From: Lepeophtheirus salmonis | Taxonomy: Eukaryota > Arthropoda > Copepoda > Siphonostomatoida > Caligidae | Direction: 5' to 3' | Length of the DNA: 64,000 bases | Assembly: GCF_016086655.4 (NCBI RefSeq) | Contig: NC_052140.2 | Location: forward strand, 3,720,001-3,784,000 | Shown here: in pieces, positions 23,510 through 34,549 of the stretch | How the letters are laid out: every line of letters starts with the position of its first letter | How positions within the stretch are numbered: the first letter of the stretch is position 1 | Position numbers and translations under genes: made by a program | The notes under the pieces: generated by a model | Told to the model about the DNA's origin: nothing | Seen by the model: the letters and a program-made list of their open reading frames with translations, nothing else | Databases searched by the model: none

Positions 23510-25694
23510 CAGTGAGCCCTTGTTATTCGCGGTTGATACAGACAAGAACATTCCAGAATTGACCGAAATAGGTTAAGGATTCTATTTTATCACGCAGAGT
23601 TGATGAAATTATAGCTTTACTGATAACTAGACTTAGAATTTTTGAGCTAGTTTAAAAAAAAAAATGAATACCCAAAATATCAAAATATAAAGAAAAATAC
23701 AGTTTTATAAGGATGATTTATTGTAATTAGTCTTGTTTTATATTTATCCTAATTTATTTCTAATTTTTTCTACATTACATTAAAAAATATTTTTTTTGCA
23801 GTTTTTGTTGCAAGATTCAAGAGGGATTATTTAGCAGTCAATTGTGTGCCAATTTTCCACATCCTCTATTTGGTTGTTGTCATAATCTGGCTCCCTCACA
23901 TATCCAATCATGTAATTATAACCCTGACTGGATCAAATAGATAGTTTTATACATAGCCCAGAGAATGAAGGTTTTTATAGGTGGATTTTCCCTAGAAAAA
24001 TAGCATCAAAAGCTGTTTTGTAATCTAATTGGTATTGAAATTTTCTCTATTGATTTCATATTAGCTTAGAAAAATAAGCAATTTTTTTAGCAATTGAGGG
24101 ATTGCTCGAAAATTCTATGGCAAGGAGTACTTATTAGGGTGTGTACTGTGTAGACAACTCAATGTTAAAATAGATATTTAAGCAATATAAAACTTTATCC
24201 TCCCTTTGCTGTTAGTTATGACACTATAAATATTAGGGAACAAATTGAATACTTATTTTATAACTAATAAATATTTGTGAATTCGTAAACTAAAATAGTA
24301 GTTTCAAAAATAATACTTTTTTTATTTACTTTAGAAATAATAGATTAATTATCAATTCTTTTGAAGTGTCATCAGCTTTTTTTTCGCTTAGAGTCTTTGG
24401 TAAAAGTTGGATCCATTTTGCTTACACGCATAGGTATGATAAAAATCACCAATTAAAAACAAAAAAAGAATACAATAAGACCGAAATGTAGATTTTTGTA
24501 CATATATCAATTTATACCAGATTAAACATTTTTATGCTGATACTGAGTTTTTTATTAATAGTCAGGAAATTTATACAAAAATTTTGAGACTTATAGTTTC
24601 ACTTTTTACTTACAAAATTATTATTTCAATCGAGAGATGTGTTCAAATTTGTGGAAAATTTGAAGCTTTTGGTCTTAATGGGTTATACGTAGACTACTGT
24701 CTTATTTTGAATATTTTATAGTTGCTTTAATAATAAAGACGTTTTTGTAAAAAATATTTTGAATTTTTTTTTTATTCTTATAAAAATATGAAAATCTTGT
24801 GTTACCTGATTTAAGCGTGTCATTGCAATAAGGAGTCCTATACAGTTCCTACGCAGGAATTTTATAACATTAAAAAAGCTATACTTATGCGTGTCCTGTT
24901 ATCTTCGGCGAGCGCTCACACACATTACTATAGAAAAGTACTACATAGCTTTACAGATTTAAAAAGTCACTTTTATCAACCGTAACCGGGTGATTTGGCC
25001 AGACCTTCTCTGGACGAGTTGATTAGTAATATATAAATATGCTCATACTTTTCACCATATTTATATTATTTTCTCCCTCTCTCTCTAAGAATCAATTTTA
25101 CCTTGTCACTAAGGAAGGGACTTATGTAAAGAAAAAAATAATTATAGCAATAAGAAAAGGAAAAATGATTGTTATTTGTGCTCTTTCTTCTCTTTTGTTC
25201 ATTATTTAATAAGTCATGGATATGTAAAATCTATCCCTAAAAGAAGCATTATTGCCTATCTTTGGTGTAAATTGATTTAAAAATGTATATTAAAATAAAT
25301 ATATATGAATTTAAATATAATTATAATTATTTTCCTGTACAAATGCTATTTTAAATTTAGCAGTAATTCATTTTCTGCCCCAAAATCATATATCAAGCAG
25401 CTAATATTAACAATTTAGTAATGCTAAATGTCTTGCTCCCACTTTCTCCTCGTGTTCCACCACAAATCCCATCTCAACCCATTACTGCCCAGACGTACAT
25501 CTTATACCTTTACCTATTCTAATTTTCCCTAATTTCAACTTTTAAGTTACTCCAAAATACTAACCCTGATTTAAGAAGTCACCAGCATTAATCCGGTCAC
25601 TTTCACTTTCCCTTGCCTGACTGCTTAATATAGCTTTTAATATATTATGAAAAAACACAAGAATAAGGAACTGCGAATAAGTGAGGGCTCACTG
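23510..25694. mobile_element. Pogo/Tigger-like element shell with TA target duplication
   Basis: The left end CAGTGAGCCCTtgTTATTCG (23510) and the reverse complement of the right end CAGTGAGCCCTcacTTATTC (ending 25694) form terminal inverted repeats of about 26 bp. Both are flanked by TA (23508-23509 and 25695-25696). This terminus and a TA target duplication are characteristic of pogo/Tigger members of Tc/mariner. Inside 2.2 kb I recognise no CENP-B-like HTH and no DDE core, so it is either a non-autonomous derivative or an eroded copy. A short repeat shared with 14860-14990 sits at 25130-25270. A block with TTTTTTTTGCAG (23803) resembles a splice acceptor, but no exon is identifiable. Confidence 0.75.
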
Positions 25695-25696
25695 TA

Positions 25697-26160
25697 CATA
25701 CAAACGATTAGTAAAATATTATGGGTTATTTTCACAATTTGTCGTAAGAAAAACCATTTATAATAAATGACAATTCTTTTTTTGTTCTAAAACATATTAA
25801 CCATGAAATCTCATAGTTGTAAAAACGGAGAGAAAGAGAGAGCGAATTATTACTTAATATCCTTCATTGAACATTTCTAATGGTAATGAAGCTATAAAAA
25901 TAATGTCTCTCACAATGAAATTTTTATTTATGTATCTTAGTACCTATAAAAAGATATATAATAATAATTTTTTGAGTCTAAAATCTTCAATTATAAATCA
26001 CAAAAAGTCATCTCTTATCGATTGTAAAAATTTATATTTATGTATTGTATATATTTTTATATATATTTGCTTTCTTTGTTTTTTATAGCTTTTTTTGGAG
26101 ATACAAAGTAAGTAATTTGGTGTCAGAAAATCTGTATAAAATTATTCTATTATTTTTTTT
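25697..26160. other. AT-rich DNA, nothing recognised
   Basis: A 73-codon plus frame at 25867-26088 is K/I/L/Y-rich and looks like chance. Confidence 0.4.
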
Positions 26161-26164
26161 AATA

Positions 26165-26225
26165 TTGGTCGGATGGAGTTACATCGATTAAGTATGAGTT
26201 TGTGTTCCAATTAATCCATCGGAAT
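26165..26225 (+). repeat. Repeat family H fragment
   Basis: GGATGGAGTTACATCGATTAAGTATgAGT resembles blocks at 29485 and 36800 (ATGGAcTTACAcCGATTAgGTATAAGT). Confidence 0.4.
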
Positions 26226-26394
26226 TAGTATAAAATGCAAATGAAGTGTAGACAGTTTTTGACTATTAAAAATATAGCCTTTTATATGATAAATCAGAAC
26301 TTTCTTCTTCGATGCTTAGAGCTATACATATTGAAAAAATATTCTGTTTATTTTGTTGGATAAAATTTTACAATTAGCTTTTAATGAGTAAAAC

Positions 26395-27033
26395 TTCCTT
26401 TGAAAAAACTTAGAAATGATGCCCGGCCATTGGTACTGTGGACAAATGGAAAATTATTCATTGTCCAGACCGTACAATATCATCAAAATGACCACTGTAA
26501 ATATTTAGACATCCCATTGAAGGAAATGATGATGATATAAACATCTTCAGCGGTGGTTTTGAGTAGGGTAACTTCAACTCGCAAAAACTCTTCTCTTCTT
26601 CAATGAAGATGGGGTAAAATCCAAAAATACGTTAATCTGAAGATATTGGGGGATAAATAGGTACCCTAGATTGATGCCACATTTGGAGAAGATGGAGCCA
26701 TGTCACACACAACCAATATTGTACAGGAAGAATGTAAGATAATAGGGCAATGTTTTTCCCAAAGAAATGGTGACCTCCTCCCACTCCTGATTGAAACTGA
26801 ATGGATTTTCCAATATGGAGTATCTTGAAAAACCAGGCCGGTTCCTCAAATCATTCAAGTGTTGAAGGACTAAAAGTAAATTTGCTCAAATGTTGGGAAT
26901 AAATACTTTCGGAAACAAAATGTCTCTCATGCAATTAAGATCATGACAGTATAAGGCGTTTAGTGAAGGCAACTAGAAGACATATTGAAAAGTAAATTTA
27001 AATCATTTTTGTACTTTGTCATCTTGGTTTGAT
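26395..27033 (+). mobile_element. DD37D (maT-like) transposase relic, C-terminal half
   Basis: Plus-strand blocks: FFNEDGVKSKNTLI (about 26600-26640), DATFGEDGAMSHTTNIVQEE with the second catalytic Asp codon at 26691-26693, then PPPTPD and MDFPIWSILKNQAG with the third Asp codon at 26804-26806, then HSSVEGLKVNLLKCWE. The two Asp codons lie 113 nt apart, one base short of the 114 expected for 37 intervening residues, so a single-base deletion explains the frame break. The 3' end is likely GATCACCCTGTA at about 27024-27035, matching ACAGGGTG-type termini elsewhere. The N-terminal half is not securely recognised. Confidence 0.8.
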
Positions 27034-27035
27034 CA

Positions 27036-27335
27036 CCCTGTATTTTTTTTATCCATTATTTTAGAAATCACAAAAGTAACGTACACTTAGTATAATAACT
27101 CATAAACTACAGAATAAATTGGCCTGAAATTTTGACAGCTGTCTTTAAAATGCAGGAACTGATTGAAAATGTGGTAAATTAAAAAAATAGTCTCATATCT
27201 GTGTTAGGCGTGGGACTTTTCAGCCAATGTAGTAAGTTTTTTTTTACAAAAAAAACAACAACATGGAAACAACTTTTCCACATCTGCCGTAATCGAAATT
27301 CGTATAAAAATAGAAATACAAACCATCCTAACACT
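27036..27335 (+). repeat. Repeat family D, copy close to the 31.6-kb one
   Basis: About 300 bp, very similar along its full length to 31565-31868, with only scattered differences and small indels. It begins right beside the end of the DD37D relic. The right end contains CGTAATCGAAATTCGTATAA and CAAACCATCCTAA, the same block that ends D-related pieces at 5.3 and 30.5 kb. Confidence 0.85.
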
Positions 27336-27346
27336 TGTAATTTTTT

Positions 27347-27622
27347 TTGGATAGTACGCCATACGCTAATCGACTAATTTTCTTGGCTATTCCACTTTTA
27401 CTAATTCCATTTTTTTTTTCGAGTTTTACTGATCTGCTACAAATACTAAAAGATAGGTTTGAGGCTGCCTTAGTAGTCTATCTGTCTCTCTGGCTAATAG
27501 TTATATGCTTTGGAACAAGTTCTTCTTCATTTGGCAACTTGGAGTCAGCTTTAACATACCAACTTGACGAAGCAAACATAGTTAAAAATGTGGTCATTTA
27601 TTTCTTTAGTTACCTACTGTAG
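27347..27622 (+). other. Unassigned 91-codon open frame
   Basis: Opens with a non-ATG codon (TTG) and encodes hydrophobic stretches (LIFLAIPLLLIPFFF, VVYLSLWLIVICF) ending in a stop at 27622. Base composition is slightly more balanced than the flanks. The opposite strand also gives a fairly open, charged reading (LPNEEELVPKHITISQRDR), so the coding strand is undecided. I recognise neither. Confidence 0.2.
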
Positions 27623-28035
27623 TTTCTGAGTTAAGCTACAGATTAAAATATGAAATCTTCTTAAGTCTGATCCAATTTATTTGTAAGAAACCTCTGGTAT
27701 CTGAATAAGAAAAGGTTGTGTAATACAAATGCATAAATGCTTCCACAACACTTATCTATCTGCCTCAATGTATGGATGGCGAAATGAAACTGTTTTTATA
27801 TTTTGGGGGTGGTTTATTACCTTGTTCTCTTCAATGTATGTTTATTTAACCCAACTTTGCTCGAGATGAGCAAGAAAAATGATGTTAAATATAAACTAAA
27901 TTTTTCATTTAAACGTCACCAACTCTTGATAACTGAGAATTAAACAAATGAGAATTAGTAATTAACGTTCTTATAGTTTGGTATTCTGCTAATTTGCTTA
28001 TTTATCAATTCCATAGTCTACTAATCTCTAGCCAA
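27623..28035. other. No gene recognised
   Basis: Nothing seen. Confidence 0.4.
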
Positions 28036-28039
28036 GAAA

Positions 28040-28170
28040 TAAGTAAGATTTAGGGATGGAGTTCGGGTATCCTAGGACAGATGGAGTCATTCTAAGACTA
28101 TAATGCTTACTCGTACTTTATTTGTGCAACTTTACCTGACCAATTAAAGAAACAATAAATATATATATAC
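28040..28170 (+). repeat. tRNA-like SINE candidate (family G), copy 2
   Basis: GAGTTCGGGTATCCTAGG resembles a B box. The downstream CTATAATGcTTACTcgTACTTTATttGTGCAACTTtAcCTGACCAAtTAAAG matches 16950-17010. Confidence 0.45.
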
Positions 28171-28594
28171 ATAAATCATTCATGGAACATTAAATCATTG
28201 CATTATAGTGAAATTATTCATTTCATTTCTTGGTTGCCTTTTGTACCCAACATAATAAATAGTTAATGGAATGAATAATATTTTATAAAAGAAAAGCTAA
28301 TTTCGTTCTGAACCAAAAAACATAGGGGGAAATCGTTTTGTAGAGATTATGAAATTGAGAAATGGAGGTAAAAAGATTTGTGGTATTTTAAGGGAATATT
28401 CATTGGTCCTCAGGGAAAAAGATTTATATAGGACATTAATATTTCAACTATTGGATGTAGGCTATAATAATGGACTCTAGGGAAAGAGCAGACAAAAACA
28501 AAACAAAAAACAACAACAACCTAAATAAAAGAAAGTTAAATAGTTTATTTACCTACCAATACAGGGTACACTATTAGAAGTGTCTTAAAAAGCG
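28171..28594. other. No gene recognised
   Basis: AT-rich; CAA-rich stretch at 28495-28520. Confidence 0.4.
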
Positions 28595-29115
28595 GGAGCG
28601 GCTTTTTCTAGTTGACAATCTGAATAAGCAGTTTTTTTAAAGATTATATTCATACATGCAAATCCGGTGTGTTTTTTAGCTGGCCTTTTAATTGTTAATT
28701 GGTAGTATAAAGAACGAATTTTATTTCCTTAGTTACTATCATTATTATTTAATTCCTGAATAGTGAACATCCTTTCCTAAATAGACTCAATTATATTCAA
28801 AACCTGCTTGAACGTTCCTGTGTGCTCATAAAAGATAAGCGTAAACCTGAGGATTTGTTGCAGAGATATAATTGCATGACCTTGTTGGACTCAGAGTAGA
28901 ATTGGGGATAGACATCGGAGTAATACTACCAAATGTTATTTTTTATATCCTTTTTTCCTCCCTCTCTTGTCACAGCTGATTGTAGCTGATCTAATGGAAC
29001 GTATTGAGCATTATATTTTCTTTCCTCCAAAACATTCTTTAAATTGTGTGTGTTACCATGTTAATTTTCGGTTTCTTTTTTTTAACATGCCCATTCTACA
29101 CTGGATTTTCACCTT
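28595..29115 (+). repeat. Repeat family A, long copy
   Basis: Contains the full series of family A blocks from the left end (AGCGGctTTTTcTAG), TCATTATTATTTAATTCCTGAatagtGAACAT, GTGTGCTCATAAAAGAtaagCGTAAACcTGAGGATTTGTTG, CAGAGTAGAATTGGGGATaGACATCGGAGTAAT, CTCTCTTGTCACAGCTGATTGTAGCTGATCTAAT to AACATGCCCATTCTACA. The 70-codon plus frame here is repeat-derived. Confidence 0.8.
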
Positions 29116-29184
29116 TGATTATATATTATCTTGGATATTTAATTTTTTAAGACAGAACATCGACATAAGTATAAAGTAAAAAAT

Positions 29185-29310
29185 AATAACGAGTGCGTTT
29201 GCACATGAAAAACAGAGGAGTAACAATGAGGTTTTATTTGTGATTTATGAGCACAATTTTTTGTTGGTATCGAAGTAGAAGTGAGGTCGGCATCGTAGTA
29301 TATTCAGTCT
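29185..29310 (+). repeat. Repeat family A, middle fragment
   Basis: GAGTGcGTtTGcaCATGAAAAACAGAG, then GTTGGTATCgaAGTAGAAgTGAGGtCGgCATCGtAGTA: the middle of family A on its own, 70 bp after a long copy. Confidence 0.6.
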
Positions 29311-30190
29311 AAATGTAACAAAAGTTTGCTAGCCTGTTAACATTACATTTGGTAAAAAATCTAACATAATCTTTATTCATTTATTCACTTCTCAAGTTTT
29401 TCATCCATAAAAATCTTTTATTTAAGCAGTCATTTGGCTATCAAGATTTATAAGAAATTATAGCACTTAAGGTTCCTTTAATTGTTGAGATGGAGTTGTA
29501 CTAATTAATTATAATTAAATATTATAGTGTTACTATTAATCAATCTGACCTAGAAATTGTCTTTGAAGTCCATTTATGCACATAATATCAAACCTACACA
29601 CATGGAGTTCAGGATAATGAATTACTTTAAATGCGTTGTCCATTTTGTACTTTAAGAATAGAAAAATTGATATCTACTTATAATAAATTATTATTTGTTA
29701 TTGTTCGTAATGTTAAGAGTTTTAAGAGGTCTGATTCAAAACATAAGCAACAATTATTCAAAAATTGAATTTTGTATCAAAATGAACGATTCATGAAATA
29801 GTATTATTACCAAATTATTTTTTAGTTACAAACAAAAATGACTTAAGTTCTTGCAAACAATCAAACCGAGATATAAATATATTATATGTATGTGTACATT
29901 ATTATTTTTGAAGTGCCAAGTATGTTTCTGTTTTTATGAATTAATAAATTTTGACTAAAGTTGACATCTTTGTAAGGAAGAAAATTGCTAGGAGAAGGCA
30001 AGAGCGGAACATATGGTACTACTGAATTAAGGCCCTTTTTAATATCAGCTCCCTGTTTTATGTTTTTGGTGTTGGAAGAAAATGAACCACTAAAATAACG
30101 AGTAAAACCTAGAACATTTAAAATAGCTTTAAATCCTGGAAAATATTGTAATTATATCATATTTAAATTCATATGTATACATTTATTTTA
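29311..30190. other. No gene recognised; family H block at 29470-29600
   Basis: 29480-29590 shares GATGGAGTTgtActaATTAA and AGAAATTGTCTTtgAAGTCcATTtATGcACA with 36800-36900. The rest is unassigned. Confidence 0.4.
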
Positions 30191-30194
30191 TGAT

Positions 30195-30350
30195 GTATTT
30201 TTTAATATGTCACTTGATTTATTACAGGCTTCTGGACCCCTTGTTTCATAGCTGCTTGTAGATGATCTCATGACAGCTAAGCTGTTCTCCTCAAAAACAT
30301 TCTTTTAATTGCTAAAGTTAACATGTCCTTGTTCGGTTACGTTTATTTCT
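30195..30350 (+). repeat. Repeat family A, 3' fragment
   Basis: CATAGCTGcTTGTAGaTGATCTcATGACAGCTAAGCTGtTCTCCTCaAAAACATTCTTttAATTG follows the family's 3' half. The upstream 30100-30220 resembles 44200-44310 (AACATTTAAAATAgCTT..TGGAAAATATT), a further shared flank. Confidence 0.7.
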
Positions 30351-30539
30351 ACATATCAACAACTCTATCAATATATATCCATAATATGTATATAATTAAT
30401 CTTTTGACTATGAACTTGGTCCATAAATAATGAAATGTAATATTACGTACTTACATAAACACTACTAAAACTGAAAAGAAAACGATACTTCGTTTTATGA
30501 TATTTAATATTGTGATAATGTGTATTTACATACATATAT

Positions 30540-30640
30540 GTTAGGGCGGTTTTTGTTTCAATTTTTTTCGAATTTCGATTAGAGCTAATCATGAAAAGTT
30601 GTCACGTTTTATTGAAAAGAAACCATATGCAAAAATTTAT
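30540..30640 (-). repeat. Family D terminus
   Basis: GTTAGGGCGGTTTTTGTTTC and TCGAATTTCGATTAgaGC are the reverse of the right end of the 27- and 31-kb copies. The rest of D is not recognisable to the right. Confidence 0.6.
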
Positions 30641-31564
30641 TAATCTATGAAGTCATCTATAGGTCCCCCAAGTCCATCAAACTTTGAAAAAAGTCCATAA
30701 AATAGTATTTCACAAGTTATTTTCTAAAATCCCTGTATAAAGCAAAATTTGAGAATCATATGAGAAAATTGTGGCTATCTTTCTGAAAATGAAAAAAATA
30801 AATATATGCGCAATTTACGGATCATCAAAATTTCTTTAAAATATTCCATCAGATTACTTTAAAAAATAACTTTATTACCTTTGCTAATTATGTTGTCGCT
30901 CCCGGCGCGGATTCCAAGGAGACCTCTGTGCCTTTTTCAAATATTAAGGATAACAATTTTGTAAATTAATCTCATTTTTTTCCAACTTTGAGATGTCAAG
31001 GTTACACAAAACATAAAAACACACAAGCAACCATAACTTTAAAACAAATTAAGATACATCACTCGACTCGTTGGTTATATGTATAATAAATACACTTCTT
31101 ATTCAGCCAAAAAACAAGGCTACACAACTGGTCAAATGAAGTTTAACAAAGCAAATTTTTAACTTATAACATACAACAGAGATGAATGTTAATTTTTAGC
31201 GAAAATTATTTGAGGTGTAAATAGGAGGTCTATCCAAATGATTTTGTACAAAATACCAAAAGATACTATTTTTAAATTTTGATAAAGAAAATAAATAAAT
31301 TTTTCTTATTTTCAGACTTACTCGAAGATGTGCGACCTAATTGCAGTAGATCAATTAATTTTTGATGAACAAATCAGATGAAAAGTAATGGGCTTAACAA
31401 AGAAAACACCTTATAATTTCGTTAAAAATTGTTTTTTAGAATTATTAATAGATTTTTTAGAAGCTTCAAAAAAAAACAAGGAGCGTAGTTCCCATAACAC
31501 TTTTCAAACCATTATTGAGATTAAACGGTATTCCCCCCAAGAAAAAACCAATGTAAAATTAATA
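30641..31564. other. No gene recognised
   Basis: Includes a small GC-rich block GTCGCTCCCGGCGCGGATTC at 30894. A 67-codon plus frame at 31388-31591 overlaps family D and has no motif. Confidence 0.4.
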
Positions 31565-31868
31565 CACAATTTTTTTAATCCATTATTTTAGAAATCACAA
31601 AAGTAACGTCACACTTAGTATAATAACTCACAAACTACAGAATAAATTGCAATGAAATTTTGACAGCTGTCTTTAGAATGCAGGAACTGACTGAAAATGT
31701 GGTAAATTAAAAAAATAGTCTCATATATGTGTTAGGCGTGGGACTTTTCAGCCAATGTAGTAAGTTAGTTTGTTTTTTTACAAAAAAACAACTACATGAA
31801 AACAACTTTTCCACATCTGCCGTAATCGAAATTCGTATAAAAATAGAAATACAAACCATCCTAATACT
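31565..31868 (+). repeat. Repeat family D, close partner of the 27-kb copy
   Basis: Matches 27036-27335 from the ATCCATTATTTTAGAAATCAC block to CAAACCATCCTAA. Same orientation, about 4.5 kb away. The low divergence makes this the youngest repeat pair I can see in the window. Confidence 0.85.
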
Positions 31869-32103
31869 TGTATAAGGCACAAATGCAATTTAATTTATGA
31901 ATATTTGTAGGATAGAAAGAAAAAGAAATAGAGGCTTTAAATTTTGATAAAATAAAGGATGTATAACAAATAAAATATAAACATACATAACGAAACAAAT
32001 AAAGTAATAATATTTGAGACAAAAAAACAAGAAAAAACCTATTATCCGTTATAGTTGTTCAAACTGCTTTTCTTCTTTGTATATAATAAACATATATAAC
32101 TAG
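31869..32103. other. No gene recognised
   Basis: AT-rich, nothing seen. Confidence 0.4.
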
Positions 32104-32721
32104 GGTTGTTTTAGTTCTTATTTATTCAGTACGATCCTGTTTAGTCTTAGGATATGTCCTATCAGTCCTTAGAACTGCTCCTTAAGATCGTCAGTCCTTC
32201 GGATCGTGAGTACTGGAATGCATTAAAATAAGAATTAAAAAAATTTAAGTACGTCATAGTGATGTGAATGTTCAGTATTCTTTAGCTCGCCCGCTTTTTT
32301 AGAATTGGTAATCTGAAGCATGAGTTTTTGTCATTATATTTATTATTCAATTATTTTATAAACCTGAAGGAACATTTGTGTGTGATCATACAAGACAGAG
32401 AGTAGGATTTGTTGTGGAGGTTGAATTGTTAAGTCTGTGTTAGAATCAGAGTAGAATTGAGGATCGACATCGAAGGAATTTTTGCAAATTTCCTTCTTTA
32501 TTTCTTCCTCTCTTGTCACAGCTGGTTGTAGCTGATCTAAAAAAACATCTTGATAGCTAGGCTGCTTTACTCCAAAGCATTCTTCAAATTGTCAGGGTTA
32601 CCAAGTTGATTTTCTGTTTCTCTTTATTAACATGCCCAAAATACACTATTTATAAGATTTATAAGTAATGAACTGGAAAAGACTACAGTCTTCAGTCCTA
32701 AATAAGAACCAAAACAACTTG
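32104..32721. mobile_element. Repeat family C MITE carrying a nested family A copy
   Basis: The ends pair as inverted repeats: GTTGTTTTAGTTCTTATTTA at 32106 and, reversed, GTTGTTTTgGTTCTTATTTA at the right end (about 32715). The left C part (32104-32270) matches 8222 and 37955-38190. A near-complete family A copy (32270-32660) interrupts it before the right C end. Confidence 0.75.
32270..32660 (+). repeat. Repeat family A, best-preserved copy
   Basis: About 390 bp. Blocks in order: TTTAGCTCGCCCGCTTTTTT, AGAATTGGTAATCTGAAG, AACCTGAAGGAACATTTGTG, TAGGATTTGTTG, GTTAGAATCAGAGTAGAATT, GGATCGACATCGAAGGAATT, CTCTTGTCACAGCTGGTTGT, AGCTGATCTAA, GATAGCTAGGCTGC, AAGCATTCTTCAAATTGTCA, GGGTTACCAAGTTGATTTTC, AACATGCCC. 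It has no open frame, no poly-A tail and no clear inverted ends, so its class is open. Confidence 0.8.
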
Positions 32722-34545
32722 ATATATACATTGAACACAAGTTGCGATTTTGGACAAGTTGCAATTTTTATAAGCAAATAGTACTATGTACAAGTTGTGA
32801 CCAAAATCTTCTATTGATATAAAATATAATAAAAAGAACAGTTATAATTAAACTGTGGAGAAAAAAAAATGAAATTGATTAGTCCAATCTCATGAATGGA
32901 GATAAAAAGTGAAAAAAAGTTTTATAAATGATTCAAAATAAAATTCGTAATAATAATGTGTATACACAAATGAATTCAAATTTTATATTAAATTTTTAAT
33001 TGATTTTTCACTAATTCGAAAATTATTCTGCTTTATAAAGGGATTCTTAAGACAGGTGCACGCTATACGCAGTACATGTAATGCGTCTACATATTTATGA
33101 TCCCTTTGATAATAGGAAGGTTTTATTTATGAGGGATAACATAAAACATTTTAATGGCAGATTATGTGTAGTTCAATCAAACTTATTTTTTCACAATGTT
33201 CATTCGACTCATTCTATGACATAACAATATTTTTATCTAAAAGTAACTCATTTCACCTACAAAATACATACAGAAACTTAATTAATCTACCATTATTTTT
33301 TATTAAAACTTAATTATCAGTTAATAAAAGTGCAATACTACACTTTAAAATTTTTAACATTCCTTTAACTTTGAAATGTCGAGGACTTATTGTAACTCAA
33401 ACCTCTTTTTCTTGAGGCTATATAATAATGGAAAATTCGTCGTAACATATTGATTTTCTCAAACACGGCCGGATATTTTTTTCAGCTTTCAAAATCGAGG
33501 AATATAAATATCAAAAAATTGTAAACGCCTTCAGAATTTGTAAAAACGATTTTGAGCGTATATAATACATGTATTATATTAGAAATATCATAGTTGTAAT
33601 AACTACGCTCTTTTTTTCAAATGTGAGCAAATGTTGCATCGATATACACGTATTGTCGATAGATGCGGTAACCCACCTTTAGAGAAATGAATGAATAATA
33701 CATCTATTCCCGTCAATACTTTTATTGTATCACGGAAACTTTAGTTATTAGTTATAGTTATTGACTTTGATTTATAAATAAATATACATATATATAACAA
33801 CTATTGAGTTGAAATATTTACCCTCACAAGCATTTTTTTTTTTTTTGCTTTTGAGCAAACATTATATGAGTCGATGAATGAAGATGTAAAAATTCTATGT
33901 AAGAATATATATAATTACATGATTTTTTATTTATTTGTTAGATAATTTATTTGATTCAACTTGAAAAATTAAATAAACTTATTCTTATAGTTTTAATTTG
34001 TTATACATGAATAAAATTCAAGAAAAAAAATAATTCTAGTATAACTACTATTGATTGCGATAATTCTAGAAGCAATGTGAATGTAGCCTAATATTACAGT
34101 GAGTACGGAAAAAAAAATTGAACGGACATACGGATACGTAACCGTCTGAAAAAATGGTACAAACTTCATCCAAATCTAGCTTTTACCGAGTTTCTTTATG
34201 GATTAGAAACTTCGTTTTGTTCATTCACGACTTGATTTGGGGGGGGGCGGAAGTTCATAAGTTCATAGAAGAGTATCTTGAAACAAAGTGGAAAAATGAT
34301 TCCTCTTAGTTTTTATAGTGAATTAAAAAATGGATCTTCGAGTCTTAAATTTTTTACATAAATCCCCTTCTTTTTCTTCTAATGTTACTATACGGGTATG
34401 AACTATGGTATGGAGGTATGCTTTTAATACCCCACGTTTGATGAAAGGTGTTTTTGGGGTTATACTCAGCATTTTTCTTTCTCAAACACTTTTATAACAT
34501 TAAAAAAAAGTATGCCTCAAAAAAAAAAAAAATGTATTAATATGT
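32722..34545. other. AT-rich DNA; possible Tc-type terminus near 34100
   Basis: No gene in 1.8 kb. TTACAGTGAGTACGG at about 34096 looks like a Tc/mariner end preceded by TA, but I found no inverted partner. A nine-base G run is at about 34240. Confidence 0.4.
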
Positions 34546-34549
34546 TGTT

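Noticed and set aside
23803..23900. Exon with splice acceptor inside the pogo-like element
   Set aside because: A polypyrimidine-AG is present, but the following frame is short and has no homology or donor.
34096..34130. Tc/mariner terminus CAGTGAGTACGG
   Set aside because: No inverted partner or transposase fragment within reach.
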